DNA of 64,000 bases, taken from contig NZ_BMUA01000008.1 of assembly GCF_014649955.1 (NCBI RefSeq), positions 62,001 to 126,000 of the forward strand. Reading direction: 5' to 3'. This document shows, in pieces, positions 15,653 through 23,645 of this stretch (the stretch's first letter is position 1; every line of letters begins with the position of its first letter). Under the pieces are notes generated by a model. The model ran no database searches and was not told the origin of the DNA. It worked only from the letters and a program-made list of their open reading frames with translations. This stretch comes from Streptomyces violascens (GTDB lineage Bacteria; Actinomycetota; Actinomycetes; Streptomycetales; Streptomycetaceae). The translations under genes were made by a program, and so were the position numbers.

Positions 15653-16456
15653 GTGACTGAATCCCCCTCCGCTCCACCTCCCGCGTCCCAGTCCCAGTCC
15701 GAGTCCCAGTCCGAGTCCCCGTCTCCGCGACAGCCCCTGTCCGCAGGCCTTCCCGGACCGGGTGGTGCGGTGACCGTGGACGTCGTGCTGCCCTGCCTCG
15801 ACGAGGCCGAGGCACTGCCCTGGGTACTGGCCCGGATCCCGGACGGCTGGCGGGCCGTCGTGGTCGACAACGGCTCGTCGGACGGTTCGCCCGACGTGGC
15901 GCGCTCGCTCGGCGCGACCGTCGTGCACGAGCCCCGCCGGGGTTTCGGCGCGGCCTGCCACACCGGGCTGCTCGCGGCCGAGGCCGAGTACGTCTGCTTC
16001 TGCGACTGCGACGCCTCCCTCGATCCGGGTGAGCTCGTCCCCTATGTACGGGAGGTGGCGTCCGGCGCCGCCGACCTGGTGCTCGGCCGGCGGCGGCCGC
16101 AGGGTCTCGGCGCCTGGCCGCTGCACGCGCGGGCCGGGAACCTGGCGCTGGCGCGGATGCTGCGGCGCCGCACCGGGCTGCGCCTGCACGACCTGGGGCC
16201 ACTGCGGGCGGCGCGCCGCGAGGCGCTGCTCGGGCTCGGGCTCACCGACCGCCGCAGCGGCTACCCGCTCCAGATGGTGGTGCGCGCGGCCGACGCGGGA
16301 TGGCGGGTGGCCGAGCACGCGGTGCCGTACCGGCCACGCACCGGGAAGTCGAAGGTCACGGGGACGTGGCGGGGCACCTGGCAGGCGGTGCACGACATGC
16401 GCAAGGTCCTTGCCGAGCCGCCCGTGACGGCGCCTACGTCGGCGGTTGCCCGATGA
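15653..16456 (+). CDS. GT2 family glycosyltransferase
   Basis: A 267-residue cytosolic GT-A enzyme. After a low-complexity SQSQSESQSESPSP leader (encoded by a six-base repeat at about 15688-15722) it has VDVVLPCLDEAEALPWVL, the nucleotide-sugar loop VVVDNGSSDGSPD and the metal-binding acidic motif as FCDCDAS. YPLQMVVRAADAGWRVAEHAVPYRPRTGKSKV is typical of the TIGR04283-like and polyprenyl-phosphate sugar transferase group. No membrane helix. GTG 15653 is preferred because the region upstream is intergenic and GGTGAGG precedes it. Its stop overlaps the DUF2064 start (ATGA), so the two enzymes and the following methyltransferase form an operon. Confidence 0.9.
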   Translation: MTESPSAPPPASQSQSESQSESPSPRQPLSAGLPGPGGAVTVDVVLPCLDEAEALPWVLARIPDGWRAVVVDNGSSDGSPDVARSLGATVVHEPRRGFGAACHTGLLAAEAEYVCFCDCDASLDPGELVPYVREVASGAADLVLGRRRPQGLGAWPLHARAGNLALARMLRRRTGLRLHDLGPLRAARREALLGLGLTDRRSGYPLQMVVRAADAGWRVAEHAVPYRPRTGKSKVTGTWRGTWQAVHDMRKVLAEPPVTAPTSAVAR

Positions 16457-17163
16457 GCGGGGCGGCGGGCGGGGCAGTGTCGGGCACGACACTGATCGTC
16501 CTCGCGAAGGCACCCGTGCCCGGCCGGGTCAAGACGCGGCTCACCCCGCCCTACACCCCCGAGGAGGCGGCCCGGATCGCCGAGGCGGCGCTCGCCGACA
16601 CTCTCGACGCGGTCCTCGCCACCCCCGTACGCAGGAGGCTTCTCGTGCTCGACGGCGAGCCGGGGTCATGGCTTCCGCCGGGCTTCGAGGTGGTGCCGCA
16701 GTGTGCGGGCGGCCTGGACGAGCGGATCGCGGCGGCGTTCGCGGCGTGCACCGGGCCCGCGCTGCTGATCGGCATGGACACGCCGCAGGTGAGTCCGGCA
16801 CTGCTCGCACCCGCTCTGGCGGACCCCGGTCCGGGCGACGCGTGGTTCGGCCCGGCCGAGGACGGCGGGTTCTGGGCCCTGGGCCTCACCGAGCCCGACC
16901 CGTCGCTGCTGCTCGGGGTGCCGATGTCGGTGGCCGAGACCGGACGCGTCCAGCGGCAGCGGCTGTACGACGCCGGGCTGACGGTGCGTGAGCTGGCCAG
17001 GCTGCGGGATGTGGACACCGCGCGGGACGCCCAGCTGGTCGCGGCCGAGGCCCCGCAAGGCCGCTTCGCCCGGTCCCTGGCAGCCGGAACCCCTGCGATT
17101 CGGCCCCCCGCCGCCCAGCCCCCGCCAGCCGGCTCCCTCACTGCCGGGCCCCGCGCATGGTGA
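16453..17163 (+). CDS. DUF2064 / TIGR04282-type transferase
   Basis: A 236-residue protein with a nucleotidyl- or glycosyltransferase-like GT-A fold. The signature AKAPVPGRVKTRLTPPYTPEEAARIAEA is at residues 19-46, and the acidic site is LLIGMDTPQVSP. DAWFGPAEDGGFWALGL matches the family's conserved centre. Such proteins are often paired with a GT2 enzyme, as here; current databases connect some pairs with arsenosugar synthesis, but no radical SAM arsenosugar gene is present. The last 35 residues are proline-rich and disordered, and overlap the next gene by 7 bases. Activity not established for this subgroup. Confidence 0.88.
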   Translation: MSGAAGGAVSGTTLIVLAKAPVPGRVKTRLTPPYTPEEAARIAEAALADTLDAVLATPVRRRLLVLDGEPGSWLPPGFEVVPQCAGGLDERIAAAFAACTGPALLIGMDTPQVSPALLAPALADPGPGDAWFGPAEDGGFWALGLTEPDPSLLLGVPMSVAETGRVQRQRLYDAGLTVRELARLRDVDTARDAQLVAAEAPQGRFARSLAAGTPAIRPPAAQPPPAGSLTAGPRAW

Positions 17164-17819
17164 GAGCGCTCTCCGCCGCTGACCCGGCCGCCTGGCACGC
17201 CGACCCCTATACCGATGCGCTCCGCTCCGGGCGCGGCCCGCTGTTCCTGCGCAGGCCCGACGGCTGGCTGCTGCCGCTGGAGGTCGAACGCTGGTGTGCG
17301 GAACCGGACTTGGCGGATCGCACGGTGCTGCGCCGCTGCCGTGGCGCGGTCCTGGACATCGGCTGCGGGCCCGGCCGCCTGGTGGCCGCGCTGGCCGCCG
17401 AGGGGGTTGCCGCGCTCGGCGTCGACGTGAGCCCCGAAGCGGTCCGCCGCACCCGCGACTGGGGCGGCAGCGCGCTGTGCCGCTCGGTCTTCGACCGGCT
17501 GCCGGGCGAGGGGCGCTGGGACACCGCGCTGCTCGTCGACGGGAATGTCGGCATCGGCGGCGACCCGGCGGCGCTGCTCACCCGGGTGGCCCAACTCGTC
17601 GTCCCCGGCGGCCTGTTGCTGGCCGAGACGGCCCCGTACGAGATCGACGAGCGGATCCGGGTCCGGGTCGCCGATGCCAGCGGTGCGGCGGGTGGTGATT
17701 TCCCCTGGGCGCGGCTCGGCACCAACGCGCTGCTGTCCTGCGCCCGGCCCCTGGGCTGGCGTCCGGCCGGTCGCTGGACCGCGGCGGGCCGCCCGTTCGT
17801 CGCCCTTCGGCGCCGGTAG
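17157..17819 (+). CDS. class I SAM-dependent methyltransferase of the glycosyltransferase operon
   Basis: A 220-residue methyltransferase with motif I as VLDIGCGPGRLVAAL, an acidic residue after strand 2 in LGVDVSPEA, and VVPGGLLLAETAPYEIDE. An N-terminal segment (DPAAWHADPYTDALRSGRGPLFL) is shared by the Streptomyces proteins found next to GT2/DUF2064 pairs. Translation is coupled to DUF2064 by overlap. It probably methylates the sugar or lipid product of the cluster, but this is inferred only from context. Confidence 0.87.
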   Translation: MVRALSAADPAAWHADPYTDALRSGRGPLFLRRPDGWLLPLEVERWCAEPDLADRTVLRRCRGAVLDIGCGPGRLVAALAAEGVAALGVDVSPEAVRRTRDWGGSALCRSVFDRLPGEGRWDTALLVDGNVGIGGDPAALLTRVAQLVVPGGLLLAETAPYEIDERIRVRVADASGAAGGDFPWARLGTNALLSCARPLGWRPAGRWTAAGRPFVALRRR

Positions 17820-17870
17820 AGCCGGTGGAGGGTGCGTCCGCCTGAGCGCGGAGGAGGACGGGGACGTACG

Positions 17871-17908
17871 AAGGGGCGGGGCAGGGGATGAACCCCGCCC
17901 CGCCCTTC
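17871..17908. terminator. bidirectional terminator between the methyltransferase and second S53 protease
   Basis: AAGGGGCGGGGC pairs with GCCCCGCCCTT around a short loop, 50 bases after the plus-strand stop and 12 before the minus-strand stop at 17920. Confidence 0.65.
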
Positions 17909-17919
17909 GCGTGTTCAGG

Positions 17920-19917
17920 TCAGCTCACGTTGAGGGCCGTGTCGTCGACGACGAACGACGTGGCCAGGCTGCTGTCCTCCACACCGTTGAACTTGAGGGT
18001 CACCGTCTGCCCCGCGAACGAGGAGAGGTCGAAGGACTTCTGCGCGAAGCCGGTGTTCTTGTCGAGGTTGGAGTAGCTCGCCAGGGTGGTCGAACCGGCG
18101 GTCACCGTCAGCTTGTCGTAGGCGGTGGAGCCGGTCGTCTCCTTGGTGTCGATGTGCAGGTAGTAGCTGAGGGTTGCGTGGCAGCCGGCCGGGATGCTCA
18201 CCGTCTGGGAGAGCGTGTCGGTGTGGCTGTAGCCGTAGCCGTCGAGCCAGGCCTTCCACGAGCCGGAGTGCGCGGCCTCGCCACTGGAGTTGTCGATGAC
18301 GCCCGCGGTCGCCGACCAGGGTGCGGCGCTGCCGGTCTCGAAGCCGGGGTTGCCGAGCAGCTGGGCCGGTGTGCAGTTGCCGCCCGTGGTGGTGACGTTC
18401 CAGGTGAAGGACGTCGAGCCGCTGGCGTTGGTGGTGTCCTTGGCGGTCACCGTCACGTTGGAGGACCCGGCGGTGGTCGGGGTGCCGGAGATCAGGCCGG
18501 TCGAGGCGTTGATGGACAGGCCCGCCGGGAGACCGGTGGCGCTGTACGTCAGCGACTGGCCGCTGTCGGAGTCGGTGGCGTGGATCTGGAGCGAGGCCGC
18601 CGTGTTGACCTGTGTCGACTGGTTGCCGGGATTGGTCACCGAGACGGTGTTGCCGGTGCTGGTGCCGCCGGTGAAGGCCGCGGTGCCGTTCGGGGTGCCG
18701 AGGCCGGTCGGGCCGTCGTAGCCGGTGCCCGCCTTGCACAGGTAGGCGGGGCTGCAGCTGCCGTTGGCGCCGGAGGTGACGTCGTTCAGCGAGCCGGTGT
18801 GGGCGTACGGGTAGGACGCCGGGTTGGTGTTCGCGGCCGGGGTGCCGGCGAGGGCGTACACGCCGGCGATGATCGGCGAGGAGGCGCTGGTGCCGCCGTA
18901 CACGTTCCAGCCGCTGGCCTGGTAACTGTCGTACACCGCGAGGCCGGTGGCGGGGTCGGCGACCGCGGAGACGTCGGCGACGGTGCGCTTGGCGCAGCCG
19001 GTGTCCGTCTGCCAGGACGGCTTCGGGTCGTAGGCCGAGCAGCCCGAGCCCGCGCCCTGGCCGCCGGAGCTGGAGCCCCAGACCGACTCGGACCAGCCGC
19101 GGCTGTTGCTCGCGCGGCTGAGCGAAGTGCCGCCCACGGAGGTCACGTACTGGGAGGCGGCCGGGTACTCGACGCCGTATCCGCTGTCACCGGAGGAGAC
19201 GGTGATGGCGACGCCGGGGTGGTTGAAGTAGGAGGCGTCGGAGCTCGGGTCGGTGGAGTCCTCGCTGCCGCCGTAGCTGTTGGAGACGTACTTGGCGCCC
19301 ATGGTGACCGCGCGGTTCACAGCGGTGCCCAGGTCAGCCATGGACGGCTGGCTGGCCTCGACCAGCAGGATGTGGCACTGCGGGCAGACGGCGCTGACCA
19401 TGTCGACGTCGAGGGAGATCTCGCCGGCCCAGCCCGAGTCGGCGGTCGGGTAGCTGGTACCGCCGTTCTCGTCGACCTTCTTGAAGCAGCCGTTCGCGGT
19501 GGTGCAGGCGGGCAGTCCGTACTGGGAGCGGTAGGTGGCCAGGTCCGACTCGGCGTTGGGGTCGTCGTAGGCGTCCACGATCGCCACCGTCGCACCAGCG
19601 CCCGCGCTCGACGACAGGGCGTAGGCGCTCTGCAGGTCGCTGGGGCCGTAGCCGGAGGGGGCGGCGGCCGTGGAAATGCCGAGGTGGTGCTGCACGTCGG
19701 TGCGGGCCAGGGCCAGGCAGGACATCATGCCCGCCTTGGTGGCCTTGCCGCACAGCCGCTGGGTGTTGGCGGGCTGAGCGCTGTCGGCCTGTGTGGCGGC
19801 ACTCACGGACGGGGCCACGGCGATGAGTCCACCGGTGACCAGGGCCGCCGCGGACAGCGCGGCGGTGGCAGCCCGGCGGGTGAATCCGGGGAGGCCGAAG
19901 GGTCTCTTCGAGTACAA
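17920..19917 (-). CDS. secreted S53 peptidase with C-terminal Ig-like and jelly-roll domains, probable TTG start
   Basis: A 665-residue exported protein. Signal peptide to about residue 40 (FTRRAATAALSAAALVTGG, cleavage after SVSA). The sedolisin domain spans about 85-415 with catalytic Glu166 and Asp170 in GEISLDVDM, oxyanion Asp244 in SSGDSG and Ser344 in YGGTSASSP. Two appended domains follow: a putative Ig fold (about 425-515, with LTYSATGLPAGLSINASTGLISG as in He_PIG domains) and a C-terminal beta-sandwich (NPGFETG..., about 525-665) that may bind polymers. A TTG at 19917 has GGAGGG 7 bases upstream. The ATG at 19932 would add five residues but has no ribosome site. Divergent from a TrmB-type regulator. 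Confidence 0.92.
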   Translation of the reverse strand: MYSKRPFGLPGFTRRAATAALSAAALVTGGLIAVAPSVSAATQADSAQPANTQRLCGKATKAGMMSCLALARTDVQHHLGISTAAAPSGYGPSDLQSAYALSSSAGAGATVAIVDAYDDPNAESDLATYRSQYGLPACTTANGCFKKVDENGGTSYPTADSGWAGEISLDVDMVSAVCPQCHILLVEASQPSMADLGTAVNRAVTMGAKYVSNSYGGSEDSTDPSSDASYFNHPGVAITVSSGDSGYGVEYPAASQYVTSVGGTSLSRASNSRGWSESVWGSSSGGQGAGSGCSAYDPKPSWQTDTGCAKRTVADVSAVADPATGLAVYDSYQASGWNVYGGTSASSPIIAGVYALAGTPAANTNPASYPYAHTGSLNDVTSGANGSCSPAYLCKAGTGYDGPTGLGTPNGTAAFTGGTSTGNTVSVTNPGNQSTQVNTAASLQIHATDSDSGQSLTYSATGLPAGLSINASTGLISGTPTTAGSSNVTVTAKDTTNASGSTSFTWNVTTTGGNCTPAQLLGNPGFETGSAAPWSATAGVIDNSSGEAAHSGSWKAWLDGYGYSHTDTLSQTVSIPAGCHATLSYYLHIDTKETTGSTAYDKLTVTAGSTTLASYSNLDKNTGFAQKSFDLSSFAGQTVTLKFNGVEDSSLATSFVVDDTALNVS

Positions 19918-20032
19918 GGAACTGCCCTCCATGGGGGGTCGGTTCGCCGGATCGGGGCGAGCGGAGGTGCGGGGATGGAGCTCGATGAGCGGCAGGGCGG
20001 ATCCGGCGCGTGCGGCAGAACATGGGCGGACG

Positions 20033-20215
20033 TTCGGCGGTATCCGTGCGGGGTGATCGGCGGTACGCGTGCGGCACGTCCAGCGGTACGTGTGCTGCGT
20101 GTACGGCACGTGTGCCGCGGGGGTGCGCTGCGAGCGGCGATGCGTGTGTGCGATCGGCGGTACGTGCGGCACGTTCGGCGGTACGTGGGTGCACGTGATC
20201 GGCGGGTGCGGCCTT
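20033..20215. repeat. degenerate repeat array upstream of the second S53 protease
   Basis: Blocks of GATCGGCGGTACG and ACGTTCGGCGGTA recur through this stretch. One longer unit, GATCGGCGGTACG(CG)TGCGGCACGT then an AGCGGTACGTG or CGGCGGTACGTG element, appears near 20056 and again near 20152, about 96 bases apart. It lies in the 561-base gap between the protease and the TrmB-type regulator. There is no coding signal in it that I can support. Confidence 0.6.
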
Positions 20216-20251
20216 GCCTGATCAGTGCATGACAGTGACACCTCGCGAAAG

Positions 20252-20276
20252 CTGCCACCCGCTCAAGTGGTGGCAG
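20252..20276. promoter_or_regulatory. 8-bp inverted repeat in the S53/TrmB divergent region
   Basis: CTGCCACC and GGTGGCAG are exact reverse complements separated by 9 bases. Possible operator for the adjacent TrmB-type regulator or an RNA hairpin. Confidence 0.45.
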
Positions 20277-20478
20277 GGATGAAGGTAGCGACGGCCGACG
20301 GGGCCGACAACAGCTTTTGGCAAGCCCCAGGCAAAGCCTTTCCCTCGAAAAGGGATGGATCACCGATCCCGCCCGCCGGGGAATTCCCAAAGGATCACAG
20401 GGCTGCTCAGAGCCGGGTGTACGTGTATACGGTGGCGGGCAGCCGAGCGGAGGAGGACGTACATGGAGTCGGACGGGG

Positions 20479-21306
20479 ATGCGCATGGAGCCGGATGAGG
20501 GGTCGGTCAGCGACCTGGTCGAGCTGGGTCTCTCCCGCTACGAGGCACGGGTCTACCTCGCCCTCGTCCGGCGCGACTCCTACACCGCGGCGCAGGTGGC
20601 ACGGGAGGCCGAGGTGCCCCGGCAGCGCATCTACGACGTCCTCGACGGCCTGGTGCGGGCCCAGCTCGCGGTGGCCCACCGGGGGCGCGTCGCCACGTTT
20701 GCCGCGGTCGCCCCGGAGCTCGCCGTGACGCGCCTGATGAACCGTCAGAGGGAGTCTTTGGAACGCCTTGAGAAGGTGTCGACGGGACTCACCTCGCTCC
20801 TCCTGCCGCTGTGGGCCGACGGGAGGGCGCACACCGATCCGCTCGACTACATCGAAGTGCTGCGCGACCAGCGGCAGATCGCCGAGCGCTTCGCGGACAT
20901 CCAGGAGCAGGCCGACTCCGAGCTGCTCACGTTCTGCATGCCGCCGTTCGTGGCCCCGGCCGCCAACACGTCCGGGATCAAGGCGACCCGGCGGCTACGG
21001 CGGGCCAAGGGCACGGTGCGGGCGGTGTACACGCACGACGCGCTGGCCGACGAGGAGGTCCTGGAGAACGTGCGGCGGTTCGCCGAGGCCGGCGAGGAGG
21101 CCCGCTTCACCCAGCGGCTGCCGCTCAAGCTGGTCATCGCGGACGCCTCGTTGGTGCTGTGCGACATGCCGGATCCGGTGGCGGGGACGGGCTCGACGAC
21201 CGCCCTGTACATCGAGCATCCGGCACTCGCGGCCTGCCTGCGCCTGGCGTTCCAGAGCGTGTGGGAGGCGGCGGAGCCGATGCGGGCGACGGGAGCCGGG
21301 GACTGA
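20479..21306 (+). CDS. TrmB-family transcriptional regulator
   Basis: A 275-residue regulator. The N-terminal winged helix reads DLVELGLSRYEARVYLALVRRDSYTAAQVAREAEVPRQRIYDVLDGL, the TrmB/HTH_34 pattern in which the second helix is followed by 'RxRIYDVLxxL'. A coiled linker follows, then a phospholipase-D-like TrmB effector domain from about residue 115. ATG 20479 and ATG 20485 are both usable; GGGG precedes the second closely. It is divergent from the second S53 protease and is the obvious candidate regulator of it. TrmB relatives usually sense sugars, but the ligand here is unknown. Confidence 0.88.
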   Translation: MRMEPDEGSVSDLVELGLSRYEARVYLALVRRDSYTAAQVAREAEVPRQRIYDVLDGLVRAQLAVAHRGRVATFAAVAPELAVTRLMNRQRESLERLEKVSTGLTSLLLPLWADGRAHTDPLDYIEVLRDQRQIAERFADIQEQADSELLTFCMPPFVAPAANTSGIKATRRLRRAKGTVRAVYTHDALADEEVLENVRRFAEAGEEARFTQRLPLKLVIADASLVLCDMPDPVAGTGSTTALYIEHPALAACLRLAFQSVWEAAEPMRATGAGD

Positions 21307-21382
21307 CCGAGGGGGCCGGAGGCCGACCGGGCGAGCCGGGGACCGACGAAGGACCCCGTTCCCGCGTCGGCCCTCCGGATCG

Positions 21383-21790
21383 TCATCGGCTCTCCGGATC
21401 GTCCGCCCTGCCCACCCTCCCCCAAGCCCAACGCCCCGCGCCCAGCAGCACCGCGAGCACGGCCACCGCCGCGAGGGAGATCAGCAGACCCCGCACGTAA
21501 TCCAGCGGCAGCACCGAGGAGTTGGCCGTCGGCAGGGGGCGCAGCAGCACCGGGAGGGCGACCAGGGTGAGGCAGCCCGCGGCCAGCAGGGCGCCGCGCA
21601 CCAGACCGCGGTACTTCAGGCCGCCGACCAGGAACCCCACGCCTACGACGAGCGGCGCGATCACCCCGTCGTGCAGGACGACGGCCCCGGCCAGCCAGAT
21701 CAGCACGTCCCAGTGGGTGCTCTGGTCCCAGACCATCAGTGCGCCGAACGCCATCAGCGCGAGCCCCGCCGCGCCCACCACCGTGCGCAT
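21383..21790 (-). CDS. small four-helix membrane protein, partner of the Mo oxidoreductase
   Basis: A 135-residue protein starting MRTVVGAAGLALMAFGALMV with four predicted membrane helices (about residues 3-20, 30-52, 62-82, 97-118). The ATG overlaps the last base of the upstream oxidoreductase stop, so it is translated from the same message. No known motif is visible. Position suggests a membrane subunit or assembly partner of the oxidoreductase. Confidence 0.85.
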   Translation of the reverse strand: MRTVVGAAGLALMAFGALMVWDQSTHWDVLIWLAGAVVLHDGVIAPLVVGVGFLVGGLKYRGLVRGALLAAGCLTLVALPVLLRPLPTANSSVLPLDYVRGLLISLAAVAVLAVLLGAGRWAWGRVGRADDPESR

Positions 21791-22941
21791 CACAGCACCT
21801 CCAGGCGGGTGACCCACTTGGTCTGCAGCACGCCGGGGCGGTTCGGCGCGATGATGCGGGCGGGGTAGCCGTGGTCCGGCGTGAGGGGCTGCCCGTTGAG
21901 CGTGAGGGCGAGCAGGGTGAGCGGGTCGTGGGCGTACTCCCGGCCCATCTCCATCACCCGGTACGAGCCGTACTTCTCCAGCGAGGTCACCCGCACCCGG
22001 GCGTCCGGCGGCGCGCCGGCCCGGCGCAGCAGGTCGGTCATGCGCACACCGGTCCAGCGCGCGGACTTGCTCCACCCTTCGACGCAGGCGATGGGCAGTA
22101 CGGACGCGTGCTGGGTGATCGCGGACAGTTCGGCGAGGGTGAGGGTGTACGGGCGGGGGCCGTCTACCGTCAACAGGTAGGCAGCGGGGTCGACTTGGCC
22201 CACTCCGGCGGCCGCCGCGGTCTTGTTGACGGGGAGGCTCTGGGGCCCGTGGTCGGGGTGGCGTGGCGCGAGGACGTCGAAGGTCTTCAGCGGGGTGAAG
22301 GACTGGCCGACGGTGGTGAGGGTGACCGCGCCGACGGCGGCCGTCACCCCGGTCAGGAAGGAGCGCCGGTCGGGGCCGTCGGCCGCGGGCAGTGCCGGCG
22401 TGCCGGGCGACTTCCGGCTCCAATGCTCTTTGATGTCCGGGTACTTGACGGCTACATGGAGGGTCAGCGCCCCGGCGAGCAGCCACGCCACGGCGAAGTG
22501 CACGGGTACGAAGCTGAACGGCCACGGGTACCACTGCACCGTGTTCAGCAGTCCCGTGAGCAGTTCGAAGACCGCGCCGGCGACGAGGACCGCGACCGAG
22601 AGGCGCTCCAGTGCATGGCGGACGGAACGCACCGGCGGCCATGCGAACAGCCTCGGGTACACCGTCCACAGCTTGGCGAGCAGCAGCGGGATCGCGGCGA
22701 TGCCGGACGCGACGTGCAGGCCCTGGGTGAGCCGGTAGCCCCAGCTGGGCCTGCTCGGCAAGTAGTCCGCCAGCCATCCGGGCGGGTGCTGGAGGTAGTG
22801 GCTGATCAGTCCCGTGCCGAAGCAGATCGCGATCGCGACACCCAGCAGGCGGCCGATGGAGGTCGCCGTACGTGCGTCGTGCAGTCGGCCCTTGAACACG
22901 GGCGGCCGCACTGCGGGAAGTCGTGGCTTCATGCCTCCCAT
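21790..22941 (-). CDS. polytopic molybdopterin-dependent oxidoreductase with internal Tat motif
   Basis: A 383-residue membrane protein. Residues 30-165 hold four helices with several histidines (LISHYLQHPPGW, LTQGLHVASG, PVHFAVAWL), a cytochrome-b-like haem domain. A twin-arginine motif DRRSFLTG (191-198) then precedes a fifth helix, and residues 215-383 form a sulfite-oxidase/MsrP-like Mo-cofactor domain with the likely molybdenum ligand Cys286 in LPIACVEGW. This is the layout I recall for S. coelicolor Sco3746, whose early helices are inserted by Sec and the last by Tat. Start ATG 22941 has GGGGTGGG upstream; ATG 22932 is also possible. Substrate unknown; probably an outward-facing reductase or oxidase. 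Confidence 0.92.
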   Translation of the reverse strand: MGGMKPRLPAVRPPVFKGRLHDARTATSIGRLLGVAIAICFGTGLISHYLQHPPGWLADYLPSRPSWGYRLTQGLHVASGIAAIPLLLAKLWTVYPRLFAWPPVRSVRHALERLSVAVLVAGAVFELLTGLLNTVQWYPWPFSFVPVHFAVAWLLAGALTLHVAVKYPDIKEHWSRKSPGTPALPAADGPDRRSFLTGVTAAVGAVTLTTVGQSFTPLKTFDVLAPRHPDHGPQSLPVNKTAAAAGVGQVDPAAYLLTVDGPRPYTLTLAELSAITQHASVLPIACVEGWSKSARWTGVRMTDLLRRAGAPPDARVRVTSLEKYGSYRVMEMGREYAHDPLTLLALTLNGQPLTPDHGYPARIIAPNRPGVLQTKWVTRLEVL

Positions 22942-22979
22942 CCCACCCCGGCAGACCCCCGTTCGGGGCGGCTGAACAC

Positions 22980-22992
22980 CTTACGGTTCGCG
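22980..22992 (+). promoter_or_regulatory. CTTACGNNNCGCG motif upstream of the Mo oxidoreductase
   Basis: CTTACGGTTCGCG followed by AAC; the core GTTCGCGAAC is itself palindromic. It lies 38 bases before the oxidoreductase start and matches the motif at 23579-23591 exactly over 13 bases. Confidence 0.5.
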
Positions 22993-23147
22993 AACGCCGC
23001 CGTCCGGCGCGGGAATGTGATGACGCAATCAATACCGTGACAGGGGCGCGGTCATGTGGTTAGGATCTTTGGGCAGCATCGCGTGTCGGTCACCGGCCGG
23101 GTGAGACATGGAGGTGTCTGTGAGATGCCTGTTGGAGGCATTCCACC

Positions 23148-23537
23148 GTGTCAGTACAGTTGAATCACACCATCGTCGCTTCCCGCGACAACCGGGTGTC
23201 CGCCGAATTCCTGGGCGACATGCTCGGCCTTGAGGTCGGCAAGGAATGGGGACCGTTCATCCCCGTCACGACCAGCAACGGCGTCACTCTCGACTTCGCC
23301 ACCGTGCCCGAGGGCACCGATATCCCCGCGCAGCATTACGCATTCCTCGTGTCCGAGGAGGAATTCGATGCGGCGTTCCAGAAGATCAAAGATCTGAAGC
23401 TTCCGTTCTTCGCCGATCCGCACCGCCAGCACCCGAACGAGATCAATCACAACGACGGCGGCCGCGGGGTCTATTTCCCCGATCCGTCGGGGCACTGGCT
23501 GGAACTCCTGACCGTTCCCTACGGCGGCTGGCAGTAA
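23148..23537 (+). CDS. VOC family (glyoxalase/bleomycin-resistance fold) protein
   Basis: A 129-residue single VOC-domain protein with paired beta-alpha-beta-beta-beta modules. NHTIVASRDNRVSAEFLGDMLGLEV gives the first metal His, AQHYAFLVSEEEFDAAFQKI the second, and GRGVYFPDPSGHWLELLTVPYGG the usual His/Glu-rich end. The GTG start has GGAGG 10 bases upstream. Codon use is less GC-rich than its neighbours (for example ATTC and AAT endings), suggesting high expression or different ancestry. Substrate not predictable. It sits between the two CTTACG motifs. Confidence 0.9.
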   Translation: MSVQLNHTIVASRDNRVSAEFLGDMLGLEVGKEWGPFIPVTTSNGVTLDFATVPEGTDIPAQHYAFLVSEEEFDAAFQKIKDLKLPFFADPHRQHPNEINHNDGGRGVYFPDPSGHWLELLTVPYGGWQ

Positions 23538-23578
23538 TCCGGTAGCCGAGTAATCCGCCCCCGCGCGCCCGGCAGAAC

Positions 23579-23591
23579 CTTACGGTTCGCG
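23579..23591 (+). promoter_or_regulatory. CTTACGNNNCGCG motif upstream of the GT87 gene
   Basis: CTTACGGTTCGCG followed by GACA, 54 bases before the GTG start of the glycosyltransferase gene. Confidence 0.5.
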
Positions 23592-23645
23592 GACAGCGGG
23601 GGCGGCCTGCCGTCCCAGGCGGTGCGGAGGTGCGAGGCTCGCGGG

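Noticed and set aside
20033..20215. Repeat array considered as CRISPR
   Set aside because: Repeats are degenerate, of unequal spacing and length, and no cas gene is nearby.
17545..20232. A plus-strand open frame of 895 codons rich in Gly, Val and Arg
   Set aside because: It is the complement of the S53 protease gene, and its composition is typical of a shadow frame.
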